Below are positions 34,136 to 45,118 of a stretch of 64,000 bases of DNA, piece after piece; within the stretch, counting starts at the first letter, position 1; every line of letters starts with the position of its first letter. The DNA is from Mesocentrotus franciscanus (taxonomy: Eukaryota > Echinodermata > Echinoidea > Camarodonta > Strongylocentrotidae). The notes beneath the pieces were generated by a model that saw nothing but the letters and a program-made list of their open reading frames with translations, did no database searches and was not told the origin of the DNA. Made by a program: the position numbers and the translations under genes. The stretch lies in NCBI GenBank assembly GCA_037976565.1, contig CP137670.1:11742600-11806599 (forward strand), given 5' to 3'.

Positions 34136-34322
34136 AAAGATAAAGTTGAGTTCTGGTCATGCGATTGCATCGTGAAAGAAACGGTGTGGAATCGATCAGA
34201 AAAGGTTGATCATCTAGCATATAAGTATTGGTGTGTACTGCAAGGTTCTGGAATCATCAAAATGATAAGAAATTTGGCCCAGTCTTGGTAAAGTTACAAG
34301 CACTGTACACAGAAAGATGTCT
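34136..34322. mobile_element. MITE left half, same family as 27858 and 54712
   Basis: Carries TTCTGGTCATGCGATTGCAT, AAAAGGTTGATCATCTAGCA and GGCCCAGTCTTGGTAAAGTT through GTACACAGAAAGATGTCTAT, then breaks off near 34335. The right half is absent. Confidence 0.75.
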
Positions 34323-34335
34323 ATGGGACTACACA

Positions 34336-35340
34336 AACATGTGGCATAAAAATCCGTCCCGATTTGTATGCTGTTACATGCCATATTTAGAATATTACGG
34401 CATTTGAAGAGCCATGCTTTTCAGGGAACATTTCTTCTCTGATGTTCTTCCACACTTGCATAATAACAATGATAACGCTCACAAATTATTTTTCCCCTCT
34501 TCCCACAACTCAACCTTCTCTTTAAACTACATGTACTACTTCAGTTCACTTGCATCCTCTTGTAATATGTAACACACACACACACACACACACAAACAAT
34601 CATGAACTATGAAATACAAATATTGTCCCTCAAAATCACTTACTGAAATGTATTTTGCAACTTGCAAGTATCCACTACAATTGCATAACAGAGCTTCTGG
34701 CTCGATACATGACACAGTTACAGATGTAAAACCCTATAAAATATTATATTTTACTTGTAACAGCAATCATGATACCTCTCCAAAGAAAGACTACTGGTAC
34801 TTGTTTTCCTTATTCATCCATTGGCAAATTGCTTTCAATGGGTGGTTTTAAAGTGTAGTAATCACCTAAACAATAATATCTGTATACACAAATTTAGTTA
34901 GATTGTATAAAATCAACCTTAAAAAGAACTTACCGGTAATCTGGCATTCTATAGGTTAAAGATTAAGGAGTATGAAGAAAATAAAGGGTAACATAAAATG
35001 GCGCATACAGAGACAAAGCCTGGCTTGGGATCTGTGTGGGCCCTGTTCTATGCAAGCATGTGCCTGTGCGTCAACTAGTCTACACTCTACTCAAAAAGTT
35101 GTTTTATTGTTTACTGAGAGTATATTTAAACTGCAATATCTCTTTGTAGAAGTAATATTTGAAGCTCATATTTTGACTGTAGTATAGCAGCATGGAACCC
35201 CTTATATCAAGAGAAAAACATGTTTTGATCGATTGGTTCACTTTAAGCCATCTGTGTCCCATCTTGCGAACAATTGTACAAACTCTGTACTAAAGATAAA
35301 GGGGTTTCACTGTAACAACTCTGTAATCTGACATTCTGGC
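34336..35340. other. no gene seen
   Basis: AT-rich DNA with an (AC)n microsatellite at 34571-34593. The small frames 34609-34851 and 34972-35187 have no family resemblance. Confidence 0.45.
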
Positions 35341-36060
35341 TAGCTACCGGACAATGCTTTGTAGTCAACAGAACACTTTAAATTTAGAGTCTATCCTCTT
35401 CAATCGTTCCTGTGATGGTCAATGACCAACTCCTTAAATGCATGATTCTTGACCATGCTGGACACCACTCTCATGACTCTTCCAATGCTTTCTGCAATGC
35501 ACCTCCACCAAATCTGCGATGAAAATGCTCCTGCAACACAATTATTCAGCCTAAAGTCCTAGGGGTCCAAGCTCATGAATATTTCACCGTTCTCACCATG
35601 AACCTCCATACAGGAAGAAATTCAAATGTGACGCTACCCCAGCTACTGGACAATGCTTCTGCACCACAAATCTTCAGCTTCAGACTCCACCCTTAAGAGT
35701 TCCTGTGATAGACCACGACCAACTCTTTAATGATAGTGCAATGCCCTAGCTACTGTACAGTGTTCCCACAACTCTTCAGCTGTGGAGTCTGGACTACACG
35801 CTATGGACGGGTTTACAGTTCCTGCAATAGATCTTTATAAACTTTGTGCCGTCATCCAAATGACACACTGCCCTACATGTAGGGGCTGGAAAACCCTTAG
35901 GACTGCAATACATTTTTTCAGCTTTCAACTTATCCTCATAACTGTGGAGCTCAATCAACTCTGCAATGACACCCTGATGTGATGCTGCCATTGCTCCAGG
36001 ACGATGCTTCTGCATCACAAGACTTCAGCTTTAAACTCTACCTTCATTCCCTGTTTCACA
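35341..36060. repeat. degenerate tandem repeat downstream of the MULE/SWIM gene
   Basis: A phrase like CTAGCTACTGGACAATGCTT followed by CTTCAGCTTCAGACTC and TTCCTGTGAT recurs with drift at about 35341, 35640, 35747 and 35992. The spacing is irregular (about 110-300 bp). It lies within the 800 bp 3' of the minus-strand stop at 36140 and may be in the 3' untranslated region. Confidence 0.5.
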
Positions 36061-36139
36061 GATCATGCAAATGGGATGTTCCCTAATAGCTCCTGGTCAA
36101 TGGTCCTGTTACACGACTATGATGTCCTGGACTCTGTGG

Positions 36140-39100
36140 TCATGAACGTTTCACAGCCATCTTTCTGCGATGGACTTCCTCTGACTCTGCAATGACATGC
36201 AGATGGGACGTGTCTGGAGCAACATCTTCACTAGTTCTTTTGATCTTGCTACTGACACTCCTGTTCTGGCCAAAGGAACCCACTGCCGAAACCAGCCGTC
36301 CCTGTTGGACAGCTTCCAAGTAGTTCTTTGCAAAAGCTCGGACAGGTCCTTCAAAGGCCACAGGATCATCAAGCAGCCTCTTCTCCAAATCTGCAAAGAC
36401 CTCCTGCAGCTGTTGATGTGCTTCACGGGGTACGTACGTCACTGTCTCTTCCATCCCTCCTTCGTCTTCATCACTACTGTCATTGGTGTTGATCATCCTC
36501 GAGGCGGCTTGCTCTTCCAAGACAGCTGACAGTTCTATCATGGCCTCTTGCACTTTGATGTCCTCAGCGAGCATTTCTTGCTTGCCATCGGATGTGATCT
36601 GAACTTCTCTGCTCACAGTCAATGGCTGGTACCATACCTCATCGTGCGCCTCTTTACCTGTCAACAAAGAAGGAAAACCATTGACTGTACAGTGTTCTGA
36701 TGTAATAAGCATGAATACCTGGGCCGGTATTCAATCTAAGACTTTAATTCAGTCAGTATTTTGGCTCAGCTAAGTAAATGAGTTATCAAGTGTCATTCAA
36801 ATCCCCAATTTCCTACACGCAAAAAGTTCTGGTTTCACGATGGTAACAACAATATGACTCTAGCAACGGCTTAAAGGGGAAGTCCACCCTGATAATAAGT
36901 TGGTTTTAATAATAATAATGATAATATAGGTCCATTTATATAGCGCAGCCACTAAATGAATATAGTCTACTGTGCTTAATACAAAGTATCATATTATTAC
37001 CCGGCCAGCTGTAGCTGAGCTGCCATAAGAAGTTGCTAAAGCATTCAAGAAATTTCTTCCTACTGGGTACCCATTTACTTCACCTGGGTGGAGAGTGGCA
37101 AATGTAGATTGATGTCTTGCCAAAGGACATTAATGCCAAAGCAGAATAATGAGAGGAACAGGTCAGTAAAAGTTTAAGCAAAATCCGATTGAAAATAAGA
37201 CAGTTATGAATTGTTTGAAGTTGCGATCAATCAAACACAAGTTGGCAACGCTGTGACATATCTTGCGAGTTCCCCTTCCATTGGCCGTGTACTAAAAAAC
37301 TTCAACAATTTATATTTTCCCTTATGAAAATTTTCAATCACACATTCACCCTAGATATAATTATTGCAAATATGTTTTTATGCAACCCCTGTATGAAACA
37401 AATCTATTCCGTCATCTATAACTAAGGAAATGAAAGTTGATGAAATTTCTGTATGAGCAAATTGGAGGGGAGCTCACTAGATAAGTTTGTGTTTCACTGA
37501 TGACAACTTCAAAAATGCATAACTTTCCTACTTTTAACCGGATATTGCTCAACTTTCGCTAACTTGTTTCTCTCATTTTTCTGCTTTGATTAAAACCAAC
37601 TTAACATCAGGGTGGACTTCCCCTTTAAATGTTCTGCATGCCATGCCATCTGAACATGCTGCAGTTAGCTCTTCACTGTAGCACTTTCCTGTCTGCCCGC
37701 AACGAAACAACAACTTTGAGTACAAAGTCTCAGTATCTTCAAAGCTCTCTATGGCACGTGTCCAGACTACTTAGGTCTCAGAACTGCTCATACCTCACAT
37801 CCCACCAAGACGTCTGCTGTCATCTTCACAACACTTTCTCACCATTAATATTGGAGCAAGAAAGACGTATGGGTGCAGAGCACTGGCATGTGGAGGCCCA
37901 AAACTTTGGAACTTCCCCCAGTATTGCTACGCTCCATGACAGACGTCAACAGTTTTAAGAATGCAATGAAAACTATACCTTTTTGATAACAATTTTCAAG
38001 GATTGTAAACCGTGAATTTTAAAGTGCATTGAGAGGGCAGTTGGTCTTGTAAAACACTGTAAAAGAGTGGTTAATACTGGATATATAAATGACAAGCAAC
38101 GTACCTGTAGCGATTTTGGTGAACAAGGACCTCAGCTCAGTCGGGAAGAAGGTCCCGCTGTTTTTTCCGAACTTCTTGTACACCGCCATCTGGTGTAGAC
38201 AAGGGATACGCCCCTGTTCCTCGTGACAGCTGCACAAACCATGCTCCATGTTGATGTGAAAGCAGGAAAGGTTCTGACTGTCCGGCATGTTAACGAGGAC
38301 CTCGTAGTCTATCTCATTCACCTACAGGCAAAATGGGGTATATACCGAAAGCCAGTTAACTCTGACAATACCAGAAGCATAATTTGTGTAGTAATAATCA
38401 ACTCCTTTGACTATTGGCACCAACGGAAAGACATAAGTTAACTCTGACAATACCAGAGGCATAAATTTGTGCCGTAATAATCAACTTCTTTGACTGTTGG
38501 CACCAACGGAAAGACATAAATCAAGAGTACAAGTTGAATTGAAACTTGAGCTGTTGGTAATGAAAATCCTGACTAATAGTTACCGTCTGCGCATGAGCAG
38601 ATAAAGGTAATTTGTAAAAAAATTCAAACCCAACTAGACAACCAATCAAGACAGATATGGCAGTTGAATGTTCATGAAACCTAAAAGTAAATGGAGAGTT
38701 TTGCAAATAATCTAGATACAGTGAGACCTTAATGCACCCAAAGAAGCGAAACAGAACAATTCATTTTTCAAGTAACAATTTCTCACTGTAAAATGACTGT
38801 GCATTGTGAACAGTTCACAACAGCTACATTTCACCAACTCTCTGGTTAAGAAGAAATGTCTCTGTTTTATGAAGTAAAAATTAACCAAAAATATTTCCAG
38901 CTCCTAGATAATATTTGCAGTATTTAACCCTTGATTTGCCATTAATGCAATTTGGCATGATGCAGGGCTAGCCATGGGTGCCTGTATCTTTAAAGCCCCA
39001 CTGCACTACTAATTGTAGCTACTTGCTCCCTCTATATAGAAAACAATGCCTATAAAGCGGTGCCCGTTGGTCCCCCATGATCCTCTTTTTCTTATGTTAA

Positions 39101-42100
39101 CTGACAGCTGAGTTGATGAGATAACCACCTGTCAGTGATATGCTGGGTGGTCTAATCCTTCCTGGCCAAGCTAGAGCAGACAGGCTTTAAATCATTGATT
39201 AAAATACTGTCTGAGAAATACAATGTGGCATCAAATCAGCTCTCCATTAACATAAGAAAAAGAGGATCATGAGGAACCAACGGGCACCGCTTAGGCATTG
39301 TTTTCTATATAGAGGGAGCAAGTAGCTACAAGTAGAACAGTGGGGCTTTAAATCATTGATTGAAATACCATCTGAGAAATACAATGTGGCACATGGCGTT
39401 ATTTCAGTGGCGCATCAAGCTTTAGAGCATCGCCTCACCTTTTTCACAGTTGTTTCCGGGCCGAGCAAGTCCGTTGGATACGATGCAAAGGTAACTCGTT
39501 CTGATCCGTTGTTTCCAGCGTCAATCAGTTTGCGTTCGTAGTAAGGGCCGAGACGGTTCAGCAAGTCATCAACCAGCCGCAGGATGTTGTAACCTTTGAC
39601 CTTCTGCAGAATTTTCTCCATTGGTACCTGTGCATTTCCATGATAGCATTTTTGTAATACAAATATTAATACAAAAAGGTAGATAATAATGGTAGAAATA
39701 ATGTACACAAAGTCAAAGAAACTGTAGAGTCTGATGCATAAATATACAACTAACAACATGCTCTAATCGAATCATTAATGAATTAATGTTAGCTCATGAG
39801 TACAACATTTCATAATGATTGTATGTAATATCAGAAGTAATTAGGGTAGGTTTGTCTATAAATTGAGCAGTTTATAATGAAATTGATAATAATAATGGAT
39901 TTAAAAAAGCAGGTCACAATCATTACATAGATTCAGAATCAACAAGTCTTCATTTAGTGATAGAAAAACAAATCATTATTTAGAATTACAAACAAGAGAA
40001 AACTCGTACAATTTGTACTGAAAAGTGCATTGAATTGAAATGAAAACCTGGAATTGAACTGAATTGATTTTCCTGATGCCCCCTCTCCCAACACTTAGTA
40101 TTAGCACCAATTGTCAGGCACTGTTGAGGACCTATTAAACCATAACATGCCTACCTTGACAGTCCCTAACACACGGTTGTTCAACAAGGCAGGACTACTC
40201 TTGAGGGCCATTGACCACATCTCCTGCGCTCGTAAAGATTGTCCAGGTACTCCACGTAGTCAAGATGTGTCCGATTCTCTGCATCCTGTCTCGCAAGTTC
40301 ATAGATGGAGTTCAGATCGTCAGGGGTCCTTGCCTCGATGACAGCCCGGAGGTGTCGCAAAAGCTCCTGGCGATCAGCCTTGCTTACATTATTTATCGGA
40401 TTCCACAACCAGTCCTTTGCAGATTGGATGACAGCCTGAGGGTTGACGAGCAGTTCCGCCGTTGGGTACACCTTGTGCAGCGTCAACTGCTCTTCTGCAT
40501 CTTCTCTGGTAATCACCACACTTGGTCCGCTATGTCCGCGCTCATAATAGGAGAACTTTGGCAACAGCTTATGCAAAAGTTGAAGCCCAAGAGACAATGT
40601 CTCTGAAGACCCTGAGGAAGACATCAGAATCCCCAAAGGAAGTTCTCCGATGGGGCTGGGTGTCAAGAGGACGGTGACCCTCCAGTTCTGTCTCTCTAAC
40701 CCTTCAAACGTATCCAGATAGCACAGCTCTTTGCTGGCTGGCCAGAACTCGTGAACTCGCTGCATGGAGGCGGAGCAAATCACAATGACGGCATGACCTT
40801 CCTCCGTGGTAGCCATCTTGAAATAGTTATCGTTGATGTCGTTGAGTCGCAACTTTGTTTCAATCGCTTTTAGAAGAGTCTTTCGTATCTTTTTAGGAGT
40901 ATCTTGCTTGTACAGGGAGTAGTACAGCCTGAAAGAAAAAACCCACATCATTCTTTGAATCAATCCAATATATTATAATAGGAATATGAGGAAAATCCTA
41001 CAAGATAGAGTGGAATTTACAGAAAAAGTTAGGAATAAGAAACTGTCGCAGATCAACCAAGATACCAAGGTATCAAGGTACACAACAGTTGATGCCACAA
41101 AATGCTGAAATTCCGATTTTTAAATGTAAATTTTACATGTCACAAAAGTTGATTGTTGTGAAGATCTGTCACTAAAGCCTCGTTTAGATATATGACAAAT
41201 GTAAACTGTCGCCAAAATAAACAAAACCTTTTTTGTTGTTTGGAAAACCGAATGCCAACTGCGCTCAACAAAGGCCCATTCCATATTCACTGAGCATTGT
41301 GCTTGAAGATAGGAAATTAGAAGCGTATTACACTTTATGTCATCATTGCAAAAAGACATCTCAACAAGGCTTAACAATTCTAGGAAAGTTCTGGGCCCCA
41401 TTTCACAAAACTTGTCATCAGTGACAAATGACAGTTTTTGTTATAAGCTACTGAAATCCTTGCTTCTGATTGGTTATCAGCAGATTTGTCACTAATTTCT
41501 GTCATTTGTCAATGAGAAAAGCTTTGTGAAACAGCTCCCTGGTGTCATAATTTTTTTTAAAGATGGTTTTGACGCATCGTATCTGAACAAGACTTAACAA
41601 TTCCAGAAAAGCTCTGGGACCTGTTTTACAAAGACTTTTTACAATGAAAAATTACAAAAATTAGTAATCTGCTGATAACCAATTAGGAGCAAGGATTTCA
41701 CTAGCTTATAACAAAAACTGTCATTTGTCACTGATGACAAGCTTTGTGAAATGGGACCCTGGTGACATCCTACCTAAAGCAGTACTGAACATCGGGGCAC
41801 ACGGATCTATCCGCTGACTTCTGGGCGTAGTCCGACCCATATTCCTCCTGCAGTCGTAGCTTCAGGGCTTCCAGGGCCGCCGAGGGTTTGTAACCTTCTT
41901 CGTAGAGCTTCAGGAGCCTGCCTCGGGTCTCCTGTGAACGTCACGTCTGCGCATCGCTTCTGCACTCCTTATGGCATGGTTGTGGGAATTGTTGATCGTG
42001 CACCTCGTGAGGTAGCCCATCCGAATGTGCGGGTCTGCTGACCGACTAGATGATGTGAAATAAAAATGAAATCATATCGGTGAGCTCAAAAAAGTAATGG

Positions 42101-44937
42101 TCCGGTTGGAATATCTAATGCTACATGTATGTCCGTCATCAAAAGAATTGAATTGAATTGATATGGTTTATTGATAAAAATTCAGTCACAGCTAAAAGCT
42201 GACACATCTTGAATTCACAAATACAACATATAAAATACATGCAAATAGTACAATGTAAAATAGGCAAATATGAAATTAATACATCAGTAATTAAATTGAT
42301 ATGATAACAAGAATAAAAAGAAAGAAAAAAAATTAGGAGAAGAAAAGAAAAGAACAAATGGAAGAACAAAAAAGAAGGAAATATGGTTAATAGTAAAATA
42401 AGAGTTTACAATAGATGTTCATAAAACCAGTCATAAAATTCAGTATACAATACACTCTTTCACAGTTACAAGAGTGCGCATGCGCTGACAGCGCAGGCAG
42501 TGATGCAACAATAAATGCGCATCTGAAAACATTGGCGACGCAATGTTTACTCGCAAATTAAAATGGCGGCCTTAACCGAGAAAGGGTGTATTAGAAATTC
42601 AGTAATGAAACTGTTTCTGACCAGTGTAACATATGTAGATAATTCTTTGATTAATGCAATAGAACTTTTTTATTGACGTCAACAAAACATTAAATTTTTT
42701 TGTTGATGTCCATAAAACATTGAAAGGATGTCTATTTACAGTGTATAGAGACAGGCAGCTATATTATAAGCATACATATACATATTGTTAAGAAGAATGG
42801 ATAAACTCCTTTGGTCTAGATACCTGACTCTTCCTCTCTCATCGGCCTGTCTCTTGACTACGAGATAAACTGTAGCACTGCATGATGTGTGCTTGGATGA
42901 CTTCCTTGGCTCACCTTTGAGTTTGGGACGAGTGTTATGATGGCAACCGTAATCCAGCTAAAATTCAAGGGAAAATGCAGGAAATCATTAATCTCATTCC
43001 ATCTATCATGAAAGAAGAAAAAGGAAAGAAGAGGAAGAAAAGAAGAAGAAGAAAAGGAGAAAGAGGAGAAGGAGAAAAAGATGAAGAAGGAGAAAAGAAG
43101 AAGAAAAACACGAAGTAACAAAGAAGAAGAAGAGAGGGAGAAGAACAGAATGAGAAGGGAGGGAGCAGTAGAAAAGGGCAGAAGAACAAAATGCTTATAA
43201 TTCGGAATCAAATGGAAGTTAAGCAGAAGTGAGCATACCCTGAATATATTCTTATTCCTAGCTCCTATGCCATGATTGCAGGGGTAGGTCTTCCTCACTC
43301 TCCATGTCGTAGCTGACTTCTCCTGTAGGGCTTTGAACCAGGCCTCGACCTTGTCACGTGTCGAAAGCTTGATCCGAAAACTGGCCTTGAAGTTCTCGGA
43401 ATTGTCTTCCGGAGCTTCGAACAGACACAGCCTGTAGTCATAGCCCACCGGCAAGTAGTCCTGGATGAGTAGCAAAAAAAAATAGAAAGAGAAAATTGAA
43501 TATGATAGCTTCAAGTCCAACAGGCAATGGAGGGGCATAACCAATATGGGAGACTATTTCCATTTTGGAGACTGTCTCTGCTCTCTAGTGTCAGAGACTT
43601 TGTCAAGATTTTTGGTAGCCTATACACCCTTTCACGGTTACAAGAGTGCGCATGCGCTGACGTTAAATTATGAGTAAACAAAGTTGTTTACTCTTAATTT
43701 AAGATGGCGCCCATGTCAATATGGTGTTCGCACACAGCTACGTAGCTATTGGACGTTCGAAAAGAAAAAAATGAATATTCATCAACTCAAATCAAGATGG
43801 CCGACAACAAATCATGTTGACGATAAGACTTTCTCGGATGTATCATTAATTTAGGATCTAAATGAGCACGCTATCCTAAGTCAAAGTAGATATTTCTGTG
43901 TTATTTTTAATTTTTAATAAGATTCAGTGTAATATTGCAGCCAAAGTGGATATATGAAGACGTAAAGAGTGAAAAAAATTGTTGCATATCTCATATTCAT
44001 CTCGGTCCGGCTGAACCGAACCATTCCTACCACACACTGCACTACCCCATATACTCAGCCATAGGACGTACGTACTTCAGTCTATCATGTATAGAGGCGG
44101 TCAGAGGAGCCAGATGCAATCTCAGCGGAACAACCGTCGATATCGGAGACTTAAGCTGTCAATCTACTCTGGCTGCAACTCATCTGAGTTTCACTTTCTG
44201 ACTAATTAATTTCTAAGTCTTGACTTGACTTAATTATCTTGAAAATAAATTGATCCTTCGTAGACTATTAAAATCACATAGATCTAGAGCTAGGTGGCTG
44301 ATCGCATCATTCATAGTCTCTCATCATTTCAAGTTCAAAATAAACAGACTACAGAGGTAAAAAATAACCAAATCAATGAGTTGACGAGTTGGAAAATTCA
44401 GAAACGGGTCGCAAATACTAACGGACGTGACTACAAATTAATGTACAAAATGGATTGGTAGCAAACTAGCAATGATATTAGTAGTTGATGATAATGTATG
44501 TTGGCGTGTTGGCGACCAATGGACATAGAATCTAGGACTAGGTCCAGTGGCATGTCTAGATCTACTTGGTGGGGTATTCTAAAGTTTAGCCAAAAGTTTA
44601 TCCTTAGTGATATATTAAATCATCATGCCATCACTGTCAGCTCAGACTCAGAGTGACATCAAACTTGACGAAGCGCGAGCTCAGCTCATGCCGCGCCGCG
44701 CCGCGCCGCGCCTAGGCCATGGCGATACCCTAGCGAGCCGGTCCAGACCCCGGGCACAGCGGACGAGCCGGTGGGCTACACCCCGATGTCCTCCTACACT
44801 GTACAGTTGACAAACATTAAAAAGTGAGAATGCAGTGACCCGATTTTGTCATCATTTGCATAGCTCTAACAATAACTTACCTTCAGGATAGTATTCTGAG
44901 GATCAAGTGTCTCGCATTCACATTTGAAGTTAGCCAT
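36140..44937 (-). CDS. MULE-transposase-derived SWIM zinc-finger protein, 8 exons, two frameshifts
   Basis: Exons: 44937-44881, 43460-43239, 42957-42824, 42045-41774, 40928-40155, 39627-39439, 38321-38105, 36657-36140. Phases agree if one base is missing near 41937-41940 and one near 40224-40230; the total would be 2385 bp, 794 residues. Order: a Cys/His-rich N-terminus (KTYPCNHGIG, YGCHHNTRP, SCSATVYLVV), a MULE helical region (SHNHAIRSAEAMRRRDV, then ETRGRLLKLYEEGY), and a MULE transposase-like core (CYLDTFEGL, GELPLGILMSSSGSSETL, VVITREDAEE). A SWIM finger follows (CSCHEEQGRIPCLH, the CxCxnCxH pattern), then an acidic tail (SSDEDEGG). The first DDE aspartate (LDTF) is present, but the CxxH motif expected after the second acidic residue is replaced by LLVNPQA, so catalytic activity is doubtful. 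Multiple introns and no flanking TIRs suggest a domesticated gene. The two shifts mean a pseudogene or base-calling errors. Confidence 0.85.
36872..37627. mobile_element. MITE (AAGTCCACC family) with a SINE inserted
   Basis: Ends TTAAAGGGGAAGTCCACCCT and AGGGTGGACTTCCCCTTTAA. The interior contains TAAGCAAAATCCGATTG and ACAAGTTGGCAACGCTGTGA. A SINE (about 36905-37145: ATATAGCGCAGCC, CTACTGGGTACCCATTTACTTC, GCAAATGTAGATTGATG) sits in its left arm. It lies between the last two exons of the MULE/SWIM gene. Related to the copies at 3708-5385 and 49888-50980. Confidence 0.75.
37640..37985 (+). mobile_element. LINE ORF2 C-terminal relic
   Basis: Around 37745-37915 one plus frame reads LLIPHIPPRRLLSSSQHF followed by YGCRALACGGPKLWNFP; another frame continues ATLHDRRQQF, and the third gives SFKNAMKT. 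Together these match the order of a non-LTR reverse-transcriptase tail (R-x-YG-x-RA-F-x-x-AAPxLWNxLP ... FK). Frameshifts and stops show it is dead. It lies in the intron before the last MULE/SWIM exon. Confidence 0.65.
38353..38525. repeat. tandem duplication, about 88 bp unit
   Basis: GTTAACTCTGACAATACCAG...AACGGAAAGACATAA occurs twice in direct succession with few differences, immediately upstream (on the minus strand) of the SWIM exon. Confidence 0.75.
38989..39350. mobile_element. two MITEs (TTAAAGCCCC family) in inverted orientation
   Basis: A copy at 38989-39190 (TTTAAAGCCCCACTGCACTA ... AGACAGGCTTTAAA) is followed by an inverted partial copy at about 39235-39350 (CTCTCCATTAACATAAGAAA ... 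GTGGGGCTTTAAA). The phrase AAATCATTGATT plus GAGAAATACAATGTGGC flanks the second copy on both sides (39190-39230 and 39351-39390), which looks like a duplicated flank. Both lie in an intron of the MULE/SWIM gene. Confidence 0.7.
41391..41762. mobile_element. two MITEs (GGGCCC...TTTCACAAAAC family) in tandem
   Basis: Copies at 41391-41541 and 41615-41762 in one intron of the MULE/SWIM gene. Each has inverted ends around AGCTACTGAAATCC or CTAGCTTATAAC and the phrase CTGATAACCAAT or its complement. Confidence 0.75.
42451..42590. mobile_element. MITE (TACACCCTTTC family)
   Basis: Ends TACACTCTTTCACAGTTAC and TAACCGAGAAAGGGTGTA. The interior has GAGTGCGCATGCGCTGAC and GCAAATTAAAATGGCGGC. Same family as 12594-12824 and 43623-43720. 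Confidence 0.7.
43005..43195. repeat. GA-rich simple sequence
   Basis: AAGAAG/GAGAAG tract in a MULE/SWIM intron. Minus-strand open frames here (Phe/Ser/Leu-rich) are extensions of exon 43460-43239 into this tract and are not coding. Confidence 0.75.
43623..43720. mobile_element. partial MITE (TACACCCTTTC family)
   Basis: The left end TACACCCTTTCACGGTTACA is intact. The right end is lost after TTAAGATGGCGCCCATG. It is in the first intron of the MULE/SWIM gene. Confidence 0.6.
44080..44165. repeat. dispersed repeat shared with 21425-21546
   Basis: Contains TATAGAGGCGGTC, AGCGGAACAACCGTCGATAT, the complement of the IDO intron 3 copy. The plus frame 43935-44201 over this region is not supported as a gene. 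Confidence 0.5.
44600..44815. other. GC-rich patch with (CGCCG)n
   Basis: A 200-bp GC-rich island containing GCCGCGCCGCGCCGCGCCGC lies in intron 1 of the MULE/SWIM gene, 120 bp from exon 1. It might be regulatory or an unrecognised insertion. The 61-codon plus frame here has no visible family features. Confidence 0.4.
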
Positions 44938-45118
44938 CTTTAGACCATGGAGTACTTTGAAAAGTGGAATTTCGTACAGAATCTTTTCCGGTAGTCACAA
45001 TCAATAAATTCTTCGCCGCGTATAATTAATTGCATGCAGTATAGTAGGCACGGCACGTCTGAAAGGAGACTAACACGTCAACACAAAAACACGTGTGTGG
45101 GACTGCAACGAAATAGTA
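44938..45118. promoter_or_regulatory. bidirectional promoter between the MULE/SWIM gene and POLR3B
   Basis: The 181 bp between two divergent start codons must hold both 5' untranslated regions and shared promoter elements unless upstream noncoding exons exist. Visible motifs: TTTTCCGG (ETS-like core, about 44985), TATAATTAATTGCAT (about 45018) and ACACGTGT (E-box, about 45089). No classical TATA box at a suitable distance is clear for either gene. Confidence 0.55.

Noticed and set aside
41930..41945. A 13-bp intron to explain the frame break in MULE/SWIM exon 4
   Set aside because: Far below the minimum spliceable intron size; a single-base loss explains the data exactly.
42858..43544. 228-codon minus-strand frame taken as one protein
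   Set aside because: Only 43460-43239 is exon; the parts outside are intron read-through with a GA-repeat translation.
44625..44810. 61-codon plus-strand frame in GC-rich DNA
   Set aside because: Arises from CGCCG repeats in the intron of the opposite-strand gene; no similarity recognised.
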